Assembly: GCA_900315125.1 (NCBI GenBank)
Contig: OMXT01000076.1
Span: 1-64,000 of the forward strand
Reading direction: 5' to 3'
Origin: an uncultured Eubacteriales bacterium
GTDB lineage: Bacteria; Bacillota; Clostridia; Peptostreptococcales; Anaerovoracaceae
Length of the DNA: 64,000 bases
The translations under genes were made by a program, and so were the position numbers. Below the pieces are notes generated by a model, which made no database searches, was not told where the DNA came from, and saw only the letters and a program-made list of their open reading frames with translations. Position 1 is the stretch's first letter. Each line of letters opens with the position of its first letter. This document shows positions 17,926 through 27,435 of the stretch, one piece after another.

Positions 17926-20184
17926 ATGCCAATTAGGGTACCAAATAATTTACCTGCAGTCGATACGCTGACGAAAGAGAATGTTTTCGTCATGACGGAC
18001 GCCCGGGCAATGACCCAGGACATCCGTCCTCTTCACATTCTCCTGCTGAATCTTATGCCCACTAAGATCGATACGGAAACGCAGCTTACCCGGCTTCTGG
18101 GAAATACACCGCTTCAGATCGATCTCGAACTGCTTCAGACGAGCACGCATAAGGTGCATTTTGCTTCTCAGGAGCATATGATCGCTTTTTATAAGACATT
18201 TGAAGAGGTCAGGAATCGCTATTATGACGGGCTGATCATCACTGGCGCTCCGGTGGAGCTCATGGAATTTGAAGAAGTGGATTACTGGGATGAGCTCTGC
18301 GAGATCATGGAATGGAGCAAGAGCCATGTGCACAGCACGTTTCATATCTGCTGGGGAGCTCAGGCAGGTCTCTATTATCATTACGGGATCCAGAAACACC
18401 GGCTTCCCAAGAAGCTTTCCGGCGTCTATAAACATCATCTGGATTATAAGAACGGCATGCTGTTCCGGGGGTTCGATGACGAGTTTTACGTGCCTCATTC
18501 GCGGAATACCACTGTTTACAGGGAAGATATTGAAAAGCACCCGGAACTCAAGGTAATCGCAAGCTCGGAAGAAGCGGGCGTTTTCTGCGTCAAGTCAGAA
18601 AATGACCGGCAGATCTTCGTCATGGGGCATTCGGAGTATGACGGCGATACACTGCTGAAGGAGTACATGCGGGACAAGGATGCGGGGATCCATCCGGAGG
18701 TTCCGGAGCATTATTTCCCGAATGATGATGATACGAAGGAACCCATCGTGCGCTGGCGCTCCTGTGCCAATCTTCTGTACTCCAACTGGCTGAACTATTT
18801 CGTCTATCAGTCGACGCCCTATGACATCAGCCAGATCGTCAATGAGGACCTGACGCCGGTTTTGCCGGAAAAGGCGGATCTGAAGGTAGTCAAGTTCGGG
18901 GGTACGTCTCTGGCTAATGCGGCCCAGTTTGAGAAGGCAGCGGCAATTATCCGCGGCGATGAGAGCAGGCGCTACGTTATCGTATCTGCCCCGGGAAAGA
19001 GAAGAAAGGATGACACGAAGGTCACGGACCTCCTGATTCACTGCCTGGAGGCAGAAACAGCAGCAGATGAAACACTGATCCTGATACAGGCCCGTTTCCG
19101 GGAGATCGTCCGGGGACTGGGACTCACGCTGGACCTGGACAGTGAGCTTGCGGAGATAAAAAAGAATTTCTGGAACGGCGCTTCGGATGATTATCTTATC
19201 AGCAGAGGAGAATATCTGAACGCGAAGATCATGGCGGAATATCTGGGATATGATTTCGTCGATGCGGCAGAGCTGATAAAATTCGATGAGGATGGACATT
19301 TCCTGGACCGGGAAACGGACCGCAATGTGGCGGAGATCCTGAAAAAACACGAAAGAGCAGTGATCCCAGGCTTTTATGGAAGCAAGCCTGACGGGGAGAT
19401 CGTCACATTCCCAAGGGGCGGATCCGATATCACCGGCGCCGTGATCGCAGCCGGCGTGACAGCAGATATCTACGAAAACTGGACGGATGTCAACGGAATG
19501 CTCCTTGCTGATCCTAAAGTGGTGGATCAGCCGCTGACTGTTCCGATCATCACATATAAAGAATTGAGGGAGATGTCAGCTATGGGCGCGGAAGTCATGC
19601 ATGAGGACGTGGTATTCCCTGTCCGGCGAAAGGGCATACCCATCAACATCCGCAATACGAACGAGCCCGATGAGCCGGGAACACTGATCGTAAAGAATGC
19701 GGATTATTACGAATCCCCGCTGAAGATCTCCGGTATATCTGGAGGTACCGGGTATGCCGGCATTGTCTGTGAAAAGGATAAGATCAATGACGATCCCGAG
19801 GCAAGGGTCAAACTGATGAATATCCTGGCGGAAAACGGAATCCACGCAATGAATATCATGACGGGCATAGATTCCCTTAATGTATTTGTTAACGAAAAAG
19901 ACCTTGGAGGAAAGATCCGGAGCATCACAAGGCAGATCCGCACGGAACTCGACGCGGATAACGTGGAGATCACCGGGGGCCTTGCCCTTGTTGCGGTCGT
20001 CAGCCGCAAGATGAGCAGCGTACCAGCCATCGGCGCGAAGGTGCTCACAGCCCTTGCAGACAGGCAGATCAATGTGAAGATGATCGACTACGGCGTGGCG
20101 GGCATCAGTACGACCGTAGGCATCAGCGGAAGCGACTTTAATGCGGCGGTCCAGGCGATTTACGGGGAGTTTATAAAGAAATAA
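17926..20184 (+). CDS. Fused homoserine O-acyltransferase (MetA) and aspartate kinase
   Basis: One uninterrupted frame of 752 residues. Residues 1 to about 305 are a full MetA domain with Cys142 (HICWGAQAG) and the His/Glu pair in MGHSEYD. Residue 111 is Glu (GAPVE). In characterised MetA proteins Glu here goes with acetyl-CoA and Gly with succinyl-CoA, so homoserine O-acetyltransferase is predicted. From residue 323 (KFGGTS) a complete aspartate kinase follows: [18 protein letters not shown] and [14 protein letters not shown] are all present, with two ACT domains from about residue 605. The chain thus holds the first step of the aspartate family and the committing step to methionine. No ribosome site is visible at the junction. 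A GGAGG site precedes the ATG. It likely supplies threonine/methionine precursors; the ACT domains suggest amino acid feedback. Confidence 0.93.
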   Translation: MPIRVPNNLPAVDTLTKENVFVMTDARAMTQDIRPLHILLLNLMPTKIDTETQLTRLLGNTPLQIDLELLQTSTHKVHFASQEHMIAFYKTFEEVRNRYYDGLIITGAPVELMEFEEVDYWDELCEIMEWSKSHVHSTFHICWGAQAGLYYHYGIQKHRLPKKLSGVYKHHLDYKNGMLFRGFDDEFYVPHSRNTTVYREDIEKHPELKVIASSEEAGVFCVKSENDRQIFVMGHSEYDGDTLLKEYMRDKDAGIHPEVPEHYFPNDDDTKEPIVRWRSCANLLYSNWLNYFVYQSTPYDISQIVNEDLTPVLPEKADLKVVKFGGTSLANAAQFEKAAAIIRGDESRRYVIVSAPGKRRKDDTKVTDLLIHCLEAETAADETLILIQARFREIVRGLGLTLDLDSELAEIKKNFWNGASDDYLISRGEYLNAKIMAEYLGYDFVDAAELIKFDEDGHFLDRETDRNVAEILKKHERAVIPGFYGSKPDGEIVTFPRGGSDITGAVIAAGVTADIYENWTDVNGMLLADPKVVDQPLTVPIITYKELREMSAMGAEVMHEDVVFPVRRKGIPINIRNTNEPDEPGTLIVKNADYYESPLKISGISGGTGYAGIVCEKDKINDDPEARVKLMNILAENGIHAMNIMTGIDSLNVFVNEKDLGGKIRSITRQIRTELDADNVEITGGLALVAVVSRKMSSVPAIGAKVLTALADRQINVKMIDYGVAGISTTVGISGSDFNAAVQAIYGEFIKK

Positions 20185-20242
20185 CCCCGCAGGACATGAT
20201 CAAGCGCAGAAGTCTGCGAAGCAGAACAGCGAAAGATAAGCA

Positions 20243-21625
20243 ATGAAAAATGAGAAGGAACAACAGAAGAATACGCTGCGCATGGCCATGGTGACATCAT
20301 TCATAACCACGTTCATGGGAAGCGCCCTCAACCTGTCCATCCCTGCCATGGAGGCGGAGTTTCAGGTAAGCGCTGCTATGGTCGGCTGGGTCGTCACGGC
20401 GTATACGCTCTCTGTTGCGGCTCTCAGTGTTCCCATGGGAAAGGCTGCGGATGTGACGGGGAGAAGGCGGGTGCTGCTTACAGGCATCAGTTCCTTTGCG
20501 GTCATCACCGTGCTCTGCCCCCTTGCTGCGGATATCCGGATCATCATAGTACTGAGAGTCCTGCAGGGAATTGCGGCATCTATGATATTCTCCACGAATA
20601 ATGCAATACTGATCAGCGTTTTCCCCGGCAGTGAACGGGGGAGAGTCCTGGGCCTTTCTACCGCTGCTGTTTATATCGGTCTTTCCCTTGGGCCCGTCCT
20701 GGGAGGACTGCTGAACCATCGCTTTGGATGGAGATCGGTATTCCTGGCATCAGCGGCCATTGCGGCAGCCGCATTCCTTTTTGCGCTGAAGGGCGCGCCG
20801 AAAGACAGCAGCCTGAGAACAGAAAAGGGGAAGAATCTATTTGATATCGCAGGCAGTATGCTGTTTATCGCGTCGGTAACGCTGGCGCTTCTGGGGCTGA
20901 CGGACCTTACGATCACGCGATGGGGATGGATCGTCCTGGCCGCGGGCGTTGCTCTTGGAATTCTGTTCGTGCGGGCTGAGCTGCGCGCAGAGGATCCTGT
21001 GATTCGCGTTGCTATGTTTACAAAAGACAGGGAGTTTACCTGCTCCAACCTGGCAGCGCTGCTGAATTACGGCGCGACCTTCGCAATAAGCTACCTTGTA
21101 AGCATATATCTTCAGGTCGCCATGGGCTATAACTCACAGAATGCAGGGCTGATCCTGATATGCATGCCTGCAGTCCAGGCGGTATTTTCGCCCTATACGG
21201 GCAGGCTTTCCGACCGGATCGCCCCGTATAAGCTTGCCAGCCTGGGCATGGGATTCTGCGTGCTGGGCCTCGTCCTGTTCGCGTTTCTTCAGACGGACAG
21301 CAGCCTGTGGTACGTCATACTGGCGCTGATGGTGGAAGGCCTCGGATTCGGACTTTTTTCTTCCCCCAACACCAATGCGGTCATGAGCTGCGTAGACAGA
21401 TCCGAATACAGCGTTGCAAATTCCATTCTCGCTACCATGCGGACGGTCGGTCATTCTTCGAGCATGGCGGTGGTTACGATCATTGTGGGAGCCGTTCTCG
21501 GGAGCAAAGGCCTGACCGATGTATCGGCGGACATGCTGGTCCATACGATGCATATCATATTCGCAGTATTCGTTGCGCTGTGTGTTCTGGGCGTATTCTT
21601 TTCCTTGCAGCGGAGGGGTGAATAA
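20243..21625 (+). CDS. MFS drug/metabolite transporter (DHA2-like)
   Basis: Integral membrane proton-coupled exporter of the major facilitator family, 460 residues with about 13-14 hydrophobic segments. The N-terminal half has motif A (GKAADVTGRRRVLL) between the second and third segments, and a motif C-like GLSLGPVLGGLL typical of drug:H+ antiporters. The substrate cannot be inferred. The ribosome site is weak (GAAAGATAAG). It lies 58 bases after the MetA-kinase fusion on the same strand and may share its transcript; an amino acid or drug exporter role is open. Confidence 0.85.
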   Translation: MKNEKEQQKNTLRMAMVTSFITTFMGSALNLSIPAMEAEFQVSAAMVGWVVTAYTLSVAALSVPMGKAADVTGRRRVLLTGISSFAVITVLCPLAADIRIIIVLRVLQGIAASMIFSTNNAILISVFPGSERGRVLGLSTAAVYIGLSLGPVLGGLLNHRFGWRSVFLASAAIAAAAFLFALKGAPKDSSLRTEKGKNLFDIAGSMLFIASVTLALLGLTDLTITRWGWIVLAAGVALGILFVRAELRAEDPVIRVAMFTKDREFTCSNLAALLNYGATFAISYLVSIYLQVAMGYNSQNAGLILICMPAVQAVFSPYTGRLSDRIAPYKLASLGMGFCVLGLVLFAFLQTDSSLWYVILALMVEGLGFGLFSSPNTNAVMSCVDRSEYSVANSILATMRTVGHSSSMAVVTIIVGAVLGSKGLTDVSADMLVHTMHIIFAVFVALCVLGVFFSLQRRGE

Positions 21626-21667
21626 CAAAGGCACAGCCGGGGCTTTGTTACAGATGAGAGGATAACT

Positions 21668-21895
21668 ATGAAGACCGTAAAATACAGTAAGATCCATAAG
21701 GCAATCATGCTGAAGACAGGTATGACACTCATAGATGTACAGAAACTTGATATTGATCGCCAGAATGCGTTTATAGAGAAGGAACTGACGCCGTTTCTGA
21801 ATAGCGAGATCCATGCAGAGGCAGAAGCTGCGGATCAGCTGATCGATATGATCCGTTACTGGAATGTGGGACAGACGGAAGAAACCTATGCCTGA
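21668..21895 (+). CDS. Small conserved-looking protein of unknown function
   Basis: A 75-residue frame with GAGAGG before its ATG, placed 42 bases after the MFS gene and 25 before proB. The product is soluble and mixed-charge, with a helix-rich middle (about residues 20-65) and no Cys, signal peptide or membrane segment. I recognise no family. Its position suggests it is translated in the proBA transcript. A spurious frame is possible, but the tight spacing and ribosome site favour a real gene. Confidence 0.6.
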   Translation: MKTVKYSKIHKAIMLKTGMTLIDVQKLDIDRQNAFIEKELTPFLNSEIHAEAEAADQLIDMIRYWNVGQTEETYA

Positions 21896-21920
21896 GGCAT
21901 AAGATGGGAGCAGCTAATTT

Positions 21921-22727
21921 ATGATGAATTATATACAGGACAGCAGGAGAGTGGTGATAAAGATCGGTACAAGCACCCTTCTGCACAGCAACGGGAAAAT
22001 GGACCTGCGGCACATCGGCATGCTCTGCCGGGTGATCACTGACCTGAGAAATGCGGGGAGAGAGATCATCGTGGTCAGCAGCGGCGCCATCGGCGTGGGA
22101 CTGGGAAAACTGAATATGGATTCCCGGCCGGATGAGATCAGCAAGAGACAGGCGCTGGCAGCGATCGGCCAGTGTGAGCTGATGTTCATCTATGACAAGT
22201 TTTTCGGAGAATATGACCAGACCGTCGCCCAGCTTCTTGTAACGATGGACGTCATAGATAATGAAACGAGCAGGAACAACGTGGTGAATACCATGAATGA
22301 GCTGATCTCCATGGGGGCCATACCGATCATCAATGAGAATGATACGGTTGCCACGAAGGAACTGGAAGGTCACAATATCGGCGATAACGATACGCTTTCT
22401 GCCATGGTGGCGGAGCTCATGGACGCGGATGCTCTCGTGATCCTGACAGATATCGACGGTCTTTACACCGGAAATCCAAAAAATGACCCCGAAGCGCGCC
22501 TGATTCCTGTGGTATATGAAATCACGGAAGATATCGTAAAGCTTGCCGGAGAACCGGGATCCAAACTGGGTACGGGGGGCATGGCGACGAAGATCAGCGC
22601 GGCCCAGCGGGCGAATGCGGCAGGCATACCCTGCTGCGTGATTGCAGGCGATGATCCGAATAATCTATACACACTGTTTGACGGAGAAGGAATCGGTACC
22701 ATATTTCTGGCGAGAAAGGGGAAATAA
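21921..22727 (+). CDS. proB: Glutamate 5-kinase, short form
   Basis: Phosphorylates glutamate in the first step of proline synthesis. The amino acid kinase fold shows VVIKIGTSTL, SSGAIGVG, NENDTVA and GTGGMATKI. At 268 residues it lacks the C-terminal PUA domain of E. coli ProB, as in many short-form enzymes. Two ATG codons in a row open the frame; the first is listed. It is followed by proA after 2 bases, so the two are cotranslated. Confidence 0.96.
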   Translation: MMNYIQDSRRVVIKIGTSTLLHSNGKMDLRHIGMLCRVITDLRNAGREIIVVSSGAIGVGLGKLNMDSRPDEISKRQALAAIGQCELMFIYDKFFGEYDQTVAQLLVTMDVIDNETSRNNVVNTMNELISMGAIPIINENDTVATKELEGHNIGDNDTLSAMVAELMDADALVILTDIDGLYTGNPKNDPEARLIPVVYEITEDIVKLAGEPGSKLGTGGMATKISAAQRANAAGIPCCVIAGDDPNNLYTLFDGEGIGTIFLARKGK

Positions 22728-22729
22728 AC

Positions 22730-23974
22730 ATGGCTTTAGCTGACACACTGGGTGTTCGAGCCCGTGCGGCATCCAAGATGCTGCGGATCGCTTCTTCGGA
22801 AGATAAACAGAAAGCGCTGGAATGCATTGCAGACGCACTGATCCGGCGTCAGGATGAGATCCTTGAGGCGAACAGAGAGGATATAATGGCGGCGGAGATG
22901 AATCATATGTCGCCTTCTATGGTGGATCGCCTTCGGCTTACAGAAGAGCGAATACAGGGAATGGCCGACGGCGTCCGGAAAGTCGCAGTCTGGCCGGATC
23001 CTGTTGGTCATGTGCTGGAAGATTATACACTGCCGAATGGTCTGCGCGTTCGTAAAGTAAGCGTCCCTTTGGGTGTGATCGGCATTATTTTCGAATCCCG
23101 TCCCAATGTTACAAGTGACTGCGCCGCTCTCTGCATCCGGGCGGGGAACGCCTGCATCCTCCGGGGCGGGAAGGAAGCGTTCCGTTCCAATTTCTGCATC
23201 GCTTCCGTCATGAGGGATGCGCTGAAAGGATCCCCGCTGCCGGAAGATGCTGTCCAGCTGGTAACGGATACGACTCGGGGATCTGCGGAAGAGATGATGA
23301 ACATGGTGGGTTATCTGGATGTGCTTATCCCCCGTGGAGGCGCAGGTCTGATCCGCAGCGTCGTAGACAATGCGAAGGTGCCGGTAATCGAGACGGGCGC
23401 CGGAAACTGCCACATCTATGTTGACAAAGACGCGGATATCGATATGGCTGCGGACATCGTATGCAACGCGAAGACGTCGCGGCCTTCGGTATGCAACGCG
23501 GCGGAGAAGCTGCTCATCCACAGGGATATTGCGGCAAAGGCTCTTCCGGTGATTGCGCGGAAGCTGAGAGAGAAGAACGTGGAACTTCGCGGCGATGACG
23601 CGTCCCGCCGGATCATTCCGGACATGAAACAGGCGACAGACGAAGACTGGGGGAGAGAATATATCGACCTCATCATGGGTGTAAAGATCGTCGATTCTGT
23701 GGAGGAGGCAATAGACCACATCGAGCGTTGGTCTACTCACCACAGTGACTGCATCGTGACGGAGAACGATGAGGCTGCCCGAAAGTTCCAGGCAGGTGTG
23801 GATTCTGCAGCGGTCTATCATAATGCGTCGACAAGATTTACTGACGGCGGCGAGCTTGGACTGGGCGCGGAGATCGGCATTTCTACCCAGAAGCTCCATG
23901 CCAGGGGGCCTATGGGCGTAAACCAGCTCGTCACCTATAAATATGTCATCGATGGGAACGGACAGATCCGGTAG
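22730..23974 (+). CDS. proA: Glutamate-5-semialdehyde dehydrogenase (gamma-glutamyl phosphate reductase)
   Basis: NADPH-dependent second step of proline synthesis, acting on the ProB product, probably in a complex with it. The catalytic Cys region reads ARP-type SRPSVCNAAEKLL, with the cofactor segment GVIGIIFESRPNV upstream and the C-terminal GELGLGAEIGIS. The 414-residue length is standard. The ATG sits two bases after the proB stop. No proC is present in the window. Confidence 0.96.
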   Translation: MALADTLGVRARAASKMLRIASSEDKQKALECIADALIRRQDEILEANREDIMAAEMNHMSPSMVDRLRLTEERIQGMADGVRKVAVWPDPVGHVLEDYTLPNGLRVRKVSVPLGVIGIIFESRPNVTSDCAALCIRAGNACILRGGKEAFRSNFCIASVMRDALKGSPLPEDAVQLVTDTTRGSAEEMMNMVGYLDVLIPRGGAGLIRSVVDNAKVPVIETGAGNCHIYVDKDADIDMAADIVCNAKTSRPSVCNAAEKLLIHRDIAAKALPVIARKLREKNVELRGDDASRRIIPDMKQATDEDWGREYIDLIMGVKIVDSVEEAIDHIERWSTHHSDCIVTENDEAARKFQAGVDSAAVYHNASTRFTDGGELGLGAEIGISTQKLHARGPMGVNQLVTYKYVIDGNGQIR

Positions 23975-23987
23975 ATCGGACTGAGTC

Positions 23988-24004
23988 TTGTTGATTGTCA
24001 ACAA
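23988..24004. promoter_or_regulatory. Perfect inverted repeat upstream of the trpB2 promoter
   Basis: TTGTTGA and TCAACAA flank 3 bases. A further TGTTGACAA half-site lies at 24022-24030 over the -35 box. The layout is that of an operator, and is somewhat Rex-like in sequence. No protein can be assigned. Confidence 0.35.
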
Positions 24005-24022
24005 ATATTTGATAATAATATG

Positions 24023-24051
24023 TTGACAAACGACTAATCGAGTGATAGTAT
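24023..24051 (+). promoter_or_regulatory. Promoter of the T-box/trpB2 transcript
   Basis: TTGACA (24023-24028) and TAGTAT (24046-24051) with a 17-base spacer. Confidence 0.75.
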
Positions 24052-24059
24052 TAAGGCAA

Positions 24060-24359
24060 GTTAATAAACCACACAAACCTGTGAGGAAGTGTAAGTAGGC
24101 TGCAGAGACTGCATACCAGAGAGCTGCCGGCGGTGGAATGGCAGCATGTAAGGCTGAAGCTGAATGGACTTCTGAGGGCAGACCGAAAGGATACATCATC
24201 AGATTTTCCGATTAGGCGAGACGGAGAGCAAACTTCGTTACCAAAACGGGCATATGTCAGTATGCGCAGAGCGGGCGCGCAAGCGTCAAGCCGGGTGGCA
24301 CCGCAAGAGAAGAATATAACTCTTGTCCCAGCAGATATTAAAGGGACAGGAGTTTTTTT
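24060..24359 (+). promoter_or_regulatory. T-box leader, probable tryptophan specificity
   Basis: The hallmark GGGTGGCACCGC lies at 24293-24304. A terminator hairpin follows (24318-24354, arms AACTCTTGTCCC and GGGACAGGAGTT) with a run of T. Upstream is a long stem I region. A TGG triplet followed by A at 24165-24167 (TGAATGGACTT) is the likely specifier, matching Trp. Uncharged tRNA-Trp would favour the antiterminator and trpB2 expression. The specifier choice is by eye; the T-box itself is clear. Confidence 0.93.
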
Positions 24360-24399
24360 ATACTCCTCGTCCGACATACGATGTTGAAAGGAGAAGAAA

Positions 24400-25791
24400 A
24401 TGTCAGCAGAAGAAAAAAAGATCCCTTATAAGATTTACCTCAGCGAGAATGAGATCCCTACACAGTATTATAACGTCAGAGCGGATATGAAGAAGAAACC
24501 GGCGCCGCTCCTCAATCCGGCGACACATCAGCCGGTGACCAAGGATGATCTTCGTCCGGTATTCTGCGATGATCTGATCGATCAGGAACTGAATAACACA
24601 GATGCATATATCGATATCCCCCAGGAAATCCAGGATTTCTATAAGATGTACCGTCCGTCTCCCCTTGTCCGCGCTTACTGTCTTGAGGAGAAGCTGCAGA
24701 CGCCCGCTAAGATTTACTATAAGTTCGAGGGTAATAACACAAGCGGAAGCCACAAACTGAACTCTGCCATTGCCCAGGCGTATTATGCAAAGAAGCAGGG
24801 GCTGAAGGGCGTGACCACAGAAACAGGAGCAGGCCAGTGGGGCACAGCACTTTCCATGGCATGCGCATACTTCGGACTGGACTGCAAGGTCTATATGGTA
24901 AAGGTTTCTTATGAGCAGAAGCCATTCCGCCGCGAGGTGATGAGGACCTACGGAGCGTCGGTAACACCGTCCCCGTCCATGGAAACAGAAATCGGAAAGA
25001 AGATCAATGCGGAGCATCCGGGAACCACAGGATCCCTGGGATGCGCGATCTCCGAGGCAGTAGAAGTCGCGACAACAAACGAAGGCTATCGTTATGTTCT
25101 GGGCAGCGTACTGAATCAGGTCGTTCTCCATCAGTCCATCATCGGTCTGGAGACGAGAGCGGCTATGGATAAATACGGAATCGATCCGGATATCATTATC
25201 GGCTGCGCCGGCGGCGGATCGAACCTGGGCGGACTTGTATCACCCTTTGCCGGTGAAATGCTTCGGGGTGAAAAGAACTACGAGATCATCGCTGTAGAGC
25301 CGGCTTCCTGTCCGAGCCTTACGAGAGGAAAGTATCTCTATGATTTCTGCGACACTGGAGAGGTTTGTCCGCTGGCTAAGATGTATACACTGGGCAGCCA
25401 GTTCATTCCTTCGCCGAACCATGCGGGCGGCCTGAGATATCACGGAATGAGCCCTATTGTATCCGAACTCCATGACCAGGGAATCATCAAGGCGAGATCC
25501 TATGAGCAGACACAGGTATTTGAGGCAGCGGAGAAATTTGCCAGATGTGAAGGAATCCTTCCGGCGCCTGAGAGCAGCCATGCTATCAAGGCAGCTGTAG
25601 ATGAGGCGCTGAAGTGCAAGGAAACCGGCGAGGAGAAGACCATCCTCTTCGGCCTGACTGGAACAGGATATTTCGACATGACAGCATACCAGCAGTTCAA
25701 CGACAAGACGATGACAGACTATGTCCCCACAGACGAGGATCTGCAGGCTGGTTTCGATGCGATCCCTAAATTCCCGGGAAACGAGCTTTAA
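24400..25791 (+). CDS. TrpB2-type tryptophan synthase beta chain
   Basis: PLP enzyme joining indole and serine to make tryptophan. The PLP lysine is in SGSHKLNSA, the catalytic Glu in TETGAGQWG, and the phosphate cradle in GCAGGGSNLGG. The 463-residue length and long N-terminal extension with YYNVRAD place it in the TrpB2 class, which does not require the usual TrpA contact. No trpA or other trp gene is next to it. With the tryptophan T-box this suggests indole salvage when charged tRNA-Trp is scarce. AAAGGAG precedes the ATG. Confidence 0.94.
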   Translation: MSAEEKKIPYKIYLSENEIPTQYYNVRADMKKKPAPLLNPATHQPVTKDDLRPVFCDDLIDQELNNTDAYIDIPQEIQDFYKMYRPSPLVRAYCLEEKLQTPAKIYYKFEGNNTSGSHKLNSAIAQAYYAKKQGLKGVTTETGAGQWGTALSMACAYFGLDCKVYMVKVSYEQKPFRREVMRTYGASVTPSPSMETEIGKKINAEHPGTTGSLGCAISEAVEVATTNEGYRYVLGSVLNQVVLHQSIIGLETRAAMDKYGIDPDIIIGCAGGGSNLGGLVSPFAGEMLRGEKNYEIIAVEPASCPSLTRGKYLYDFCDTGEVCPLAKMYTLGSQFIPSPNHAGGLRYHGMSPIVSELHDQGIIKARSYEQTQVFEAAEKFARCEGILPAPESSHAIKAAVDEALKCKETGEEKTILFGLTGTGYFDMTAYQQFNDKTMTDYVPTDEDLQAGFDAIPKFPGNEL

Positions 25792-25813
25792 TTAAATATC
25801 AGTTATCTTACGA

Positions 25814-25854
25814 GGCAGGATTCCGACCAAATTGGTCGGAATTCTGCCTTTTTT
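25814..25854 (+). terminator. Strong intrinsic terminator after trpB2
   Basis: A near-perfect stem with arms of about 16 bp (GGCAGGATTCCGACC against GGTCGGAATTCTGCC) is followed by six T. Confidence 0.92.
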
Positions 25855-25905
25855 GATGAGTTATCGGAATAGTTACGAAAAAGAATAGAATTAACTGGTA
25901 GTGAA

Positions 25906-25914
25906 TGGTATAAT
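25906..25914 (+). promoter_or_regulatory. Extended -10 promoter of murE
   Basis: TGGTATAAT (25906-25914) is a perfect -10 with a TGn extension. No good -35 lies upstream, as is allowed for extended -10 promoters. Confidence 0.5.
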
Positions 25915-25964
25915 AACTCTGCTTTAATGGCTAAGTGATCAGCCAGGGATAAGGAGGAAGCACT

Positions 25965-27431
25965 ATGTTATTATCGGAATTATTTCCAGGGCAGCCGGAT
26001 ACAGAGATCACCGGTCTCGCCATGGATTCGAGAAAAGTAGAACCGGGCAATGCTTTTTTCTGCCTGAAGGGAAGAAGGACAGACGGACACCAGTATGCGG
26101 ACAAGGCGGCGGAAGCCGGCGCGGCTGCAGTGGTTTACAGTGAGGATATCCCGACAAGGGAAGGCGTATGCTATATAAAAGTGGATGACACGGAGAAGGA
26201 ACTGAACAGGGTCTGCGATCTTTTTAACGGGTCGCCCAGTCATAAGATGACCATGTTCGGGGTCACGGGGACAAACGGCAAGTCTACCACGTCCAGCATT
26301 ATCAGCGCCGTGTACTCTCACTATAAGCCCTGCGGATATATGGGAACGATCGCTGTCAGATATGGAACATACAGCAGGGTCCCTTCACTTACTACGCCCA
26401 ACCAGGTGGAAGTACACAGTGACCTCAGGGAGATGTATGAGCACGGCATGGAGGCTGCGGCAATGGAAGTCAGTTCCCACGGTCTTGTAGAAGGAAGAGT
26501 GGACACCGTAGATTTTGACTGCGCCATATTCACAAATCTGACCTATGACCATCTCGATTATCATAAGACCATGGAGAATTACTTCGAGGCCAAGAAACTG
26601 CTGTTCCGGCATATAAAGAAGTCGGGTGTGGCGGTCCTGAACAGGGATGACGCAGCGAGCATAGAGGGTCTGGAGGAATGTACCGCCTGCAGATATGTGA
26701 CATATGGTACAGGAGTACTGGGCGAAGCGGATTATATGGCGCAGGATGTTCGTCTTACGCCGAACGGCACAGACTTTGTCCTTGTAAACAAAGGCATTAA
26801 ATACCCGGTGCACACGAATCTTGTTGCTCTTTATAATGTCTATAATCTGCTGGGCGCTGTGGCTGCCATGTCTGAGATGGGCATGCCCCTGGAGCAGATG
26901 ATCCCGCTGCTCGGATCGATCCCTCAGGTGGACGGCCGCATGGAGATCATCGATGAAGGACAGGATTTCAGCGTTATCGTTGACTACGCCCATACACCGG
27001 ATGGCTTTGATAAAATATTTGAATATGCCGATGCCATGACGAAAGACGGCGGAAATATTTATGCTGTTTTCGGCAGCGCGGGTCAGAGAGACGCCGCCAA
27101 AAGAAGTGTCCTTGGCAAAATCGCCGGGAAACACTGCAGAAAAGTCTTTGTTACAGAAGAAGATCCCCGCACAGAGAGCGCTGAAGAGATCGGAAAGGTA
27201 ATCTGCGGCGGTGTAAGAGAAAGCGGATGCGAAGCGGAACTGATCCTGGACCGCATTGAGGCGATAAACGCTGCGATACGCACAGCGCAGAAGGGAGACC
27301 TGGTGCTGATCCTGGGCAAGGGCGATGAGTCTTACATGTATTACGCCGACGGACGTGTCCCGTTTATCGGAGACAATGCTGCGGCCAGAAACGCGCTGAA
27401 GTCGCTGGCGGCTGCAGGCCGGGGGGTATGA
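25965..27431 (+). CDS. murE: UDP-N-acetylmuramoyl-L-Ala-D-Glu ligase for the third stem residue
   Basis: ATP-dependent Mur ligase adding the diamino acid in peptidoglycan synthesis. The ATP loop is GVTGTNGKSTT (near residue 100), followed by TTPNQVEV and SSHGLVEGRV. The substrate-selecting loop reads EEDPRTE where meso-diaminopimelate ligases usually have DNPRxE. The retained Arg points to meso-diaminopimelate rather than lysine, but the Asn to Asp change leaves doubt. It is 488 residues with AAGGAGG before the ATG. It stands apart from other mur genes and is followed closely by a BTAD regulator. Confidence 0.93.
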   Translation: MLLSELFPGQPDTEITGLAMDSRKVEPGNAFFCLKGRRTDGHQYADKAAEAGAAAVVYSEDIPTREGVCYIKVDDTEKELNRVCDLFNGSPSHKMTMFGVTGTNGKSTTSSIISAVYSHYKPCGYMGTIAVRYGTYSRVPSLTTPNQVEVHSDLREMYEHGMEAAAMEVSSHGLVEGRVDTVDFDCAIFTNLTYDHLDYHKTMENYFEAKKLLFRHIKKSGVAVLNRDDAASIEGLEECTACRYVTYGTGVLGEADYMAQDVRLTPNGTDFVLVNKGIKYPVHTNLVALYNVYNLLGAVAAMSEMGMPLEQMIPLLGSIPQVDGRMEIIDEGQDFSVIVDYAHTPDGFDKIFEYADAMTKDGGNIYAVFGSAGQRDAAKRSVLGKIAGKHCRKVFVTEEDPRTESAEEIGKVICGGVRESGCEAELILDRIEAINAAIRTAQKGDLVLILGKGDESYMYYADGRVPFIGDNAAARNALKSLAAAGRGV

Positions 27432-27435
27432 TCAA

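Noticed and set aside
22736..24199. Minus-strand frame opposite proA and the T-box region
   Set aside because: Shadow of proA continuing by chance into non-coding leader.
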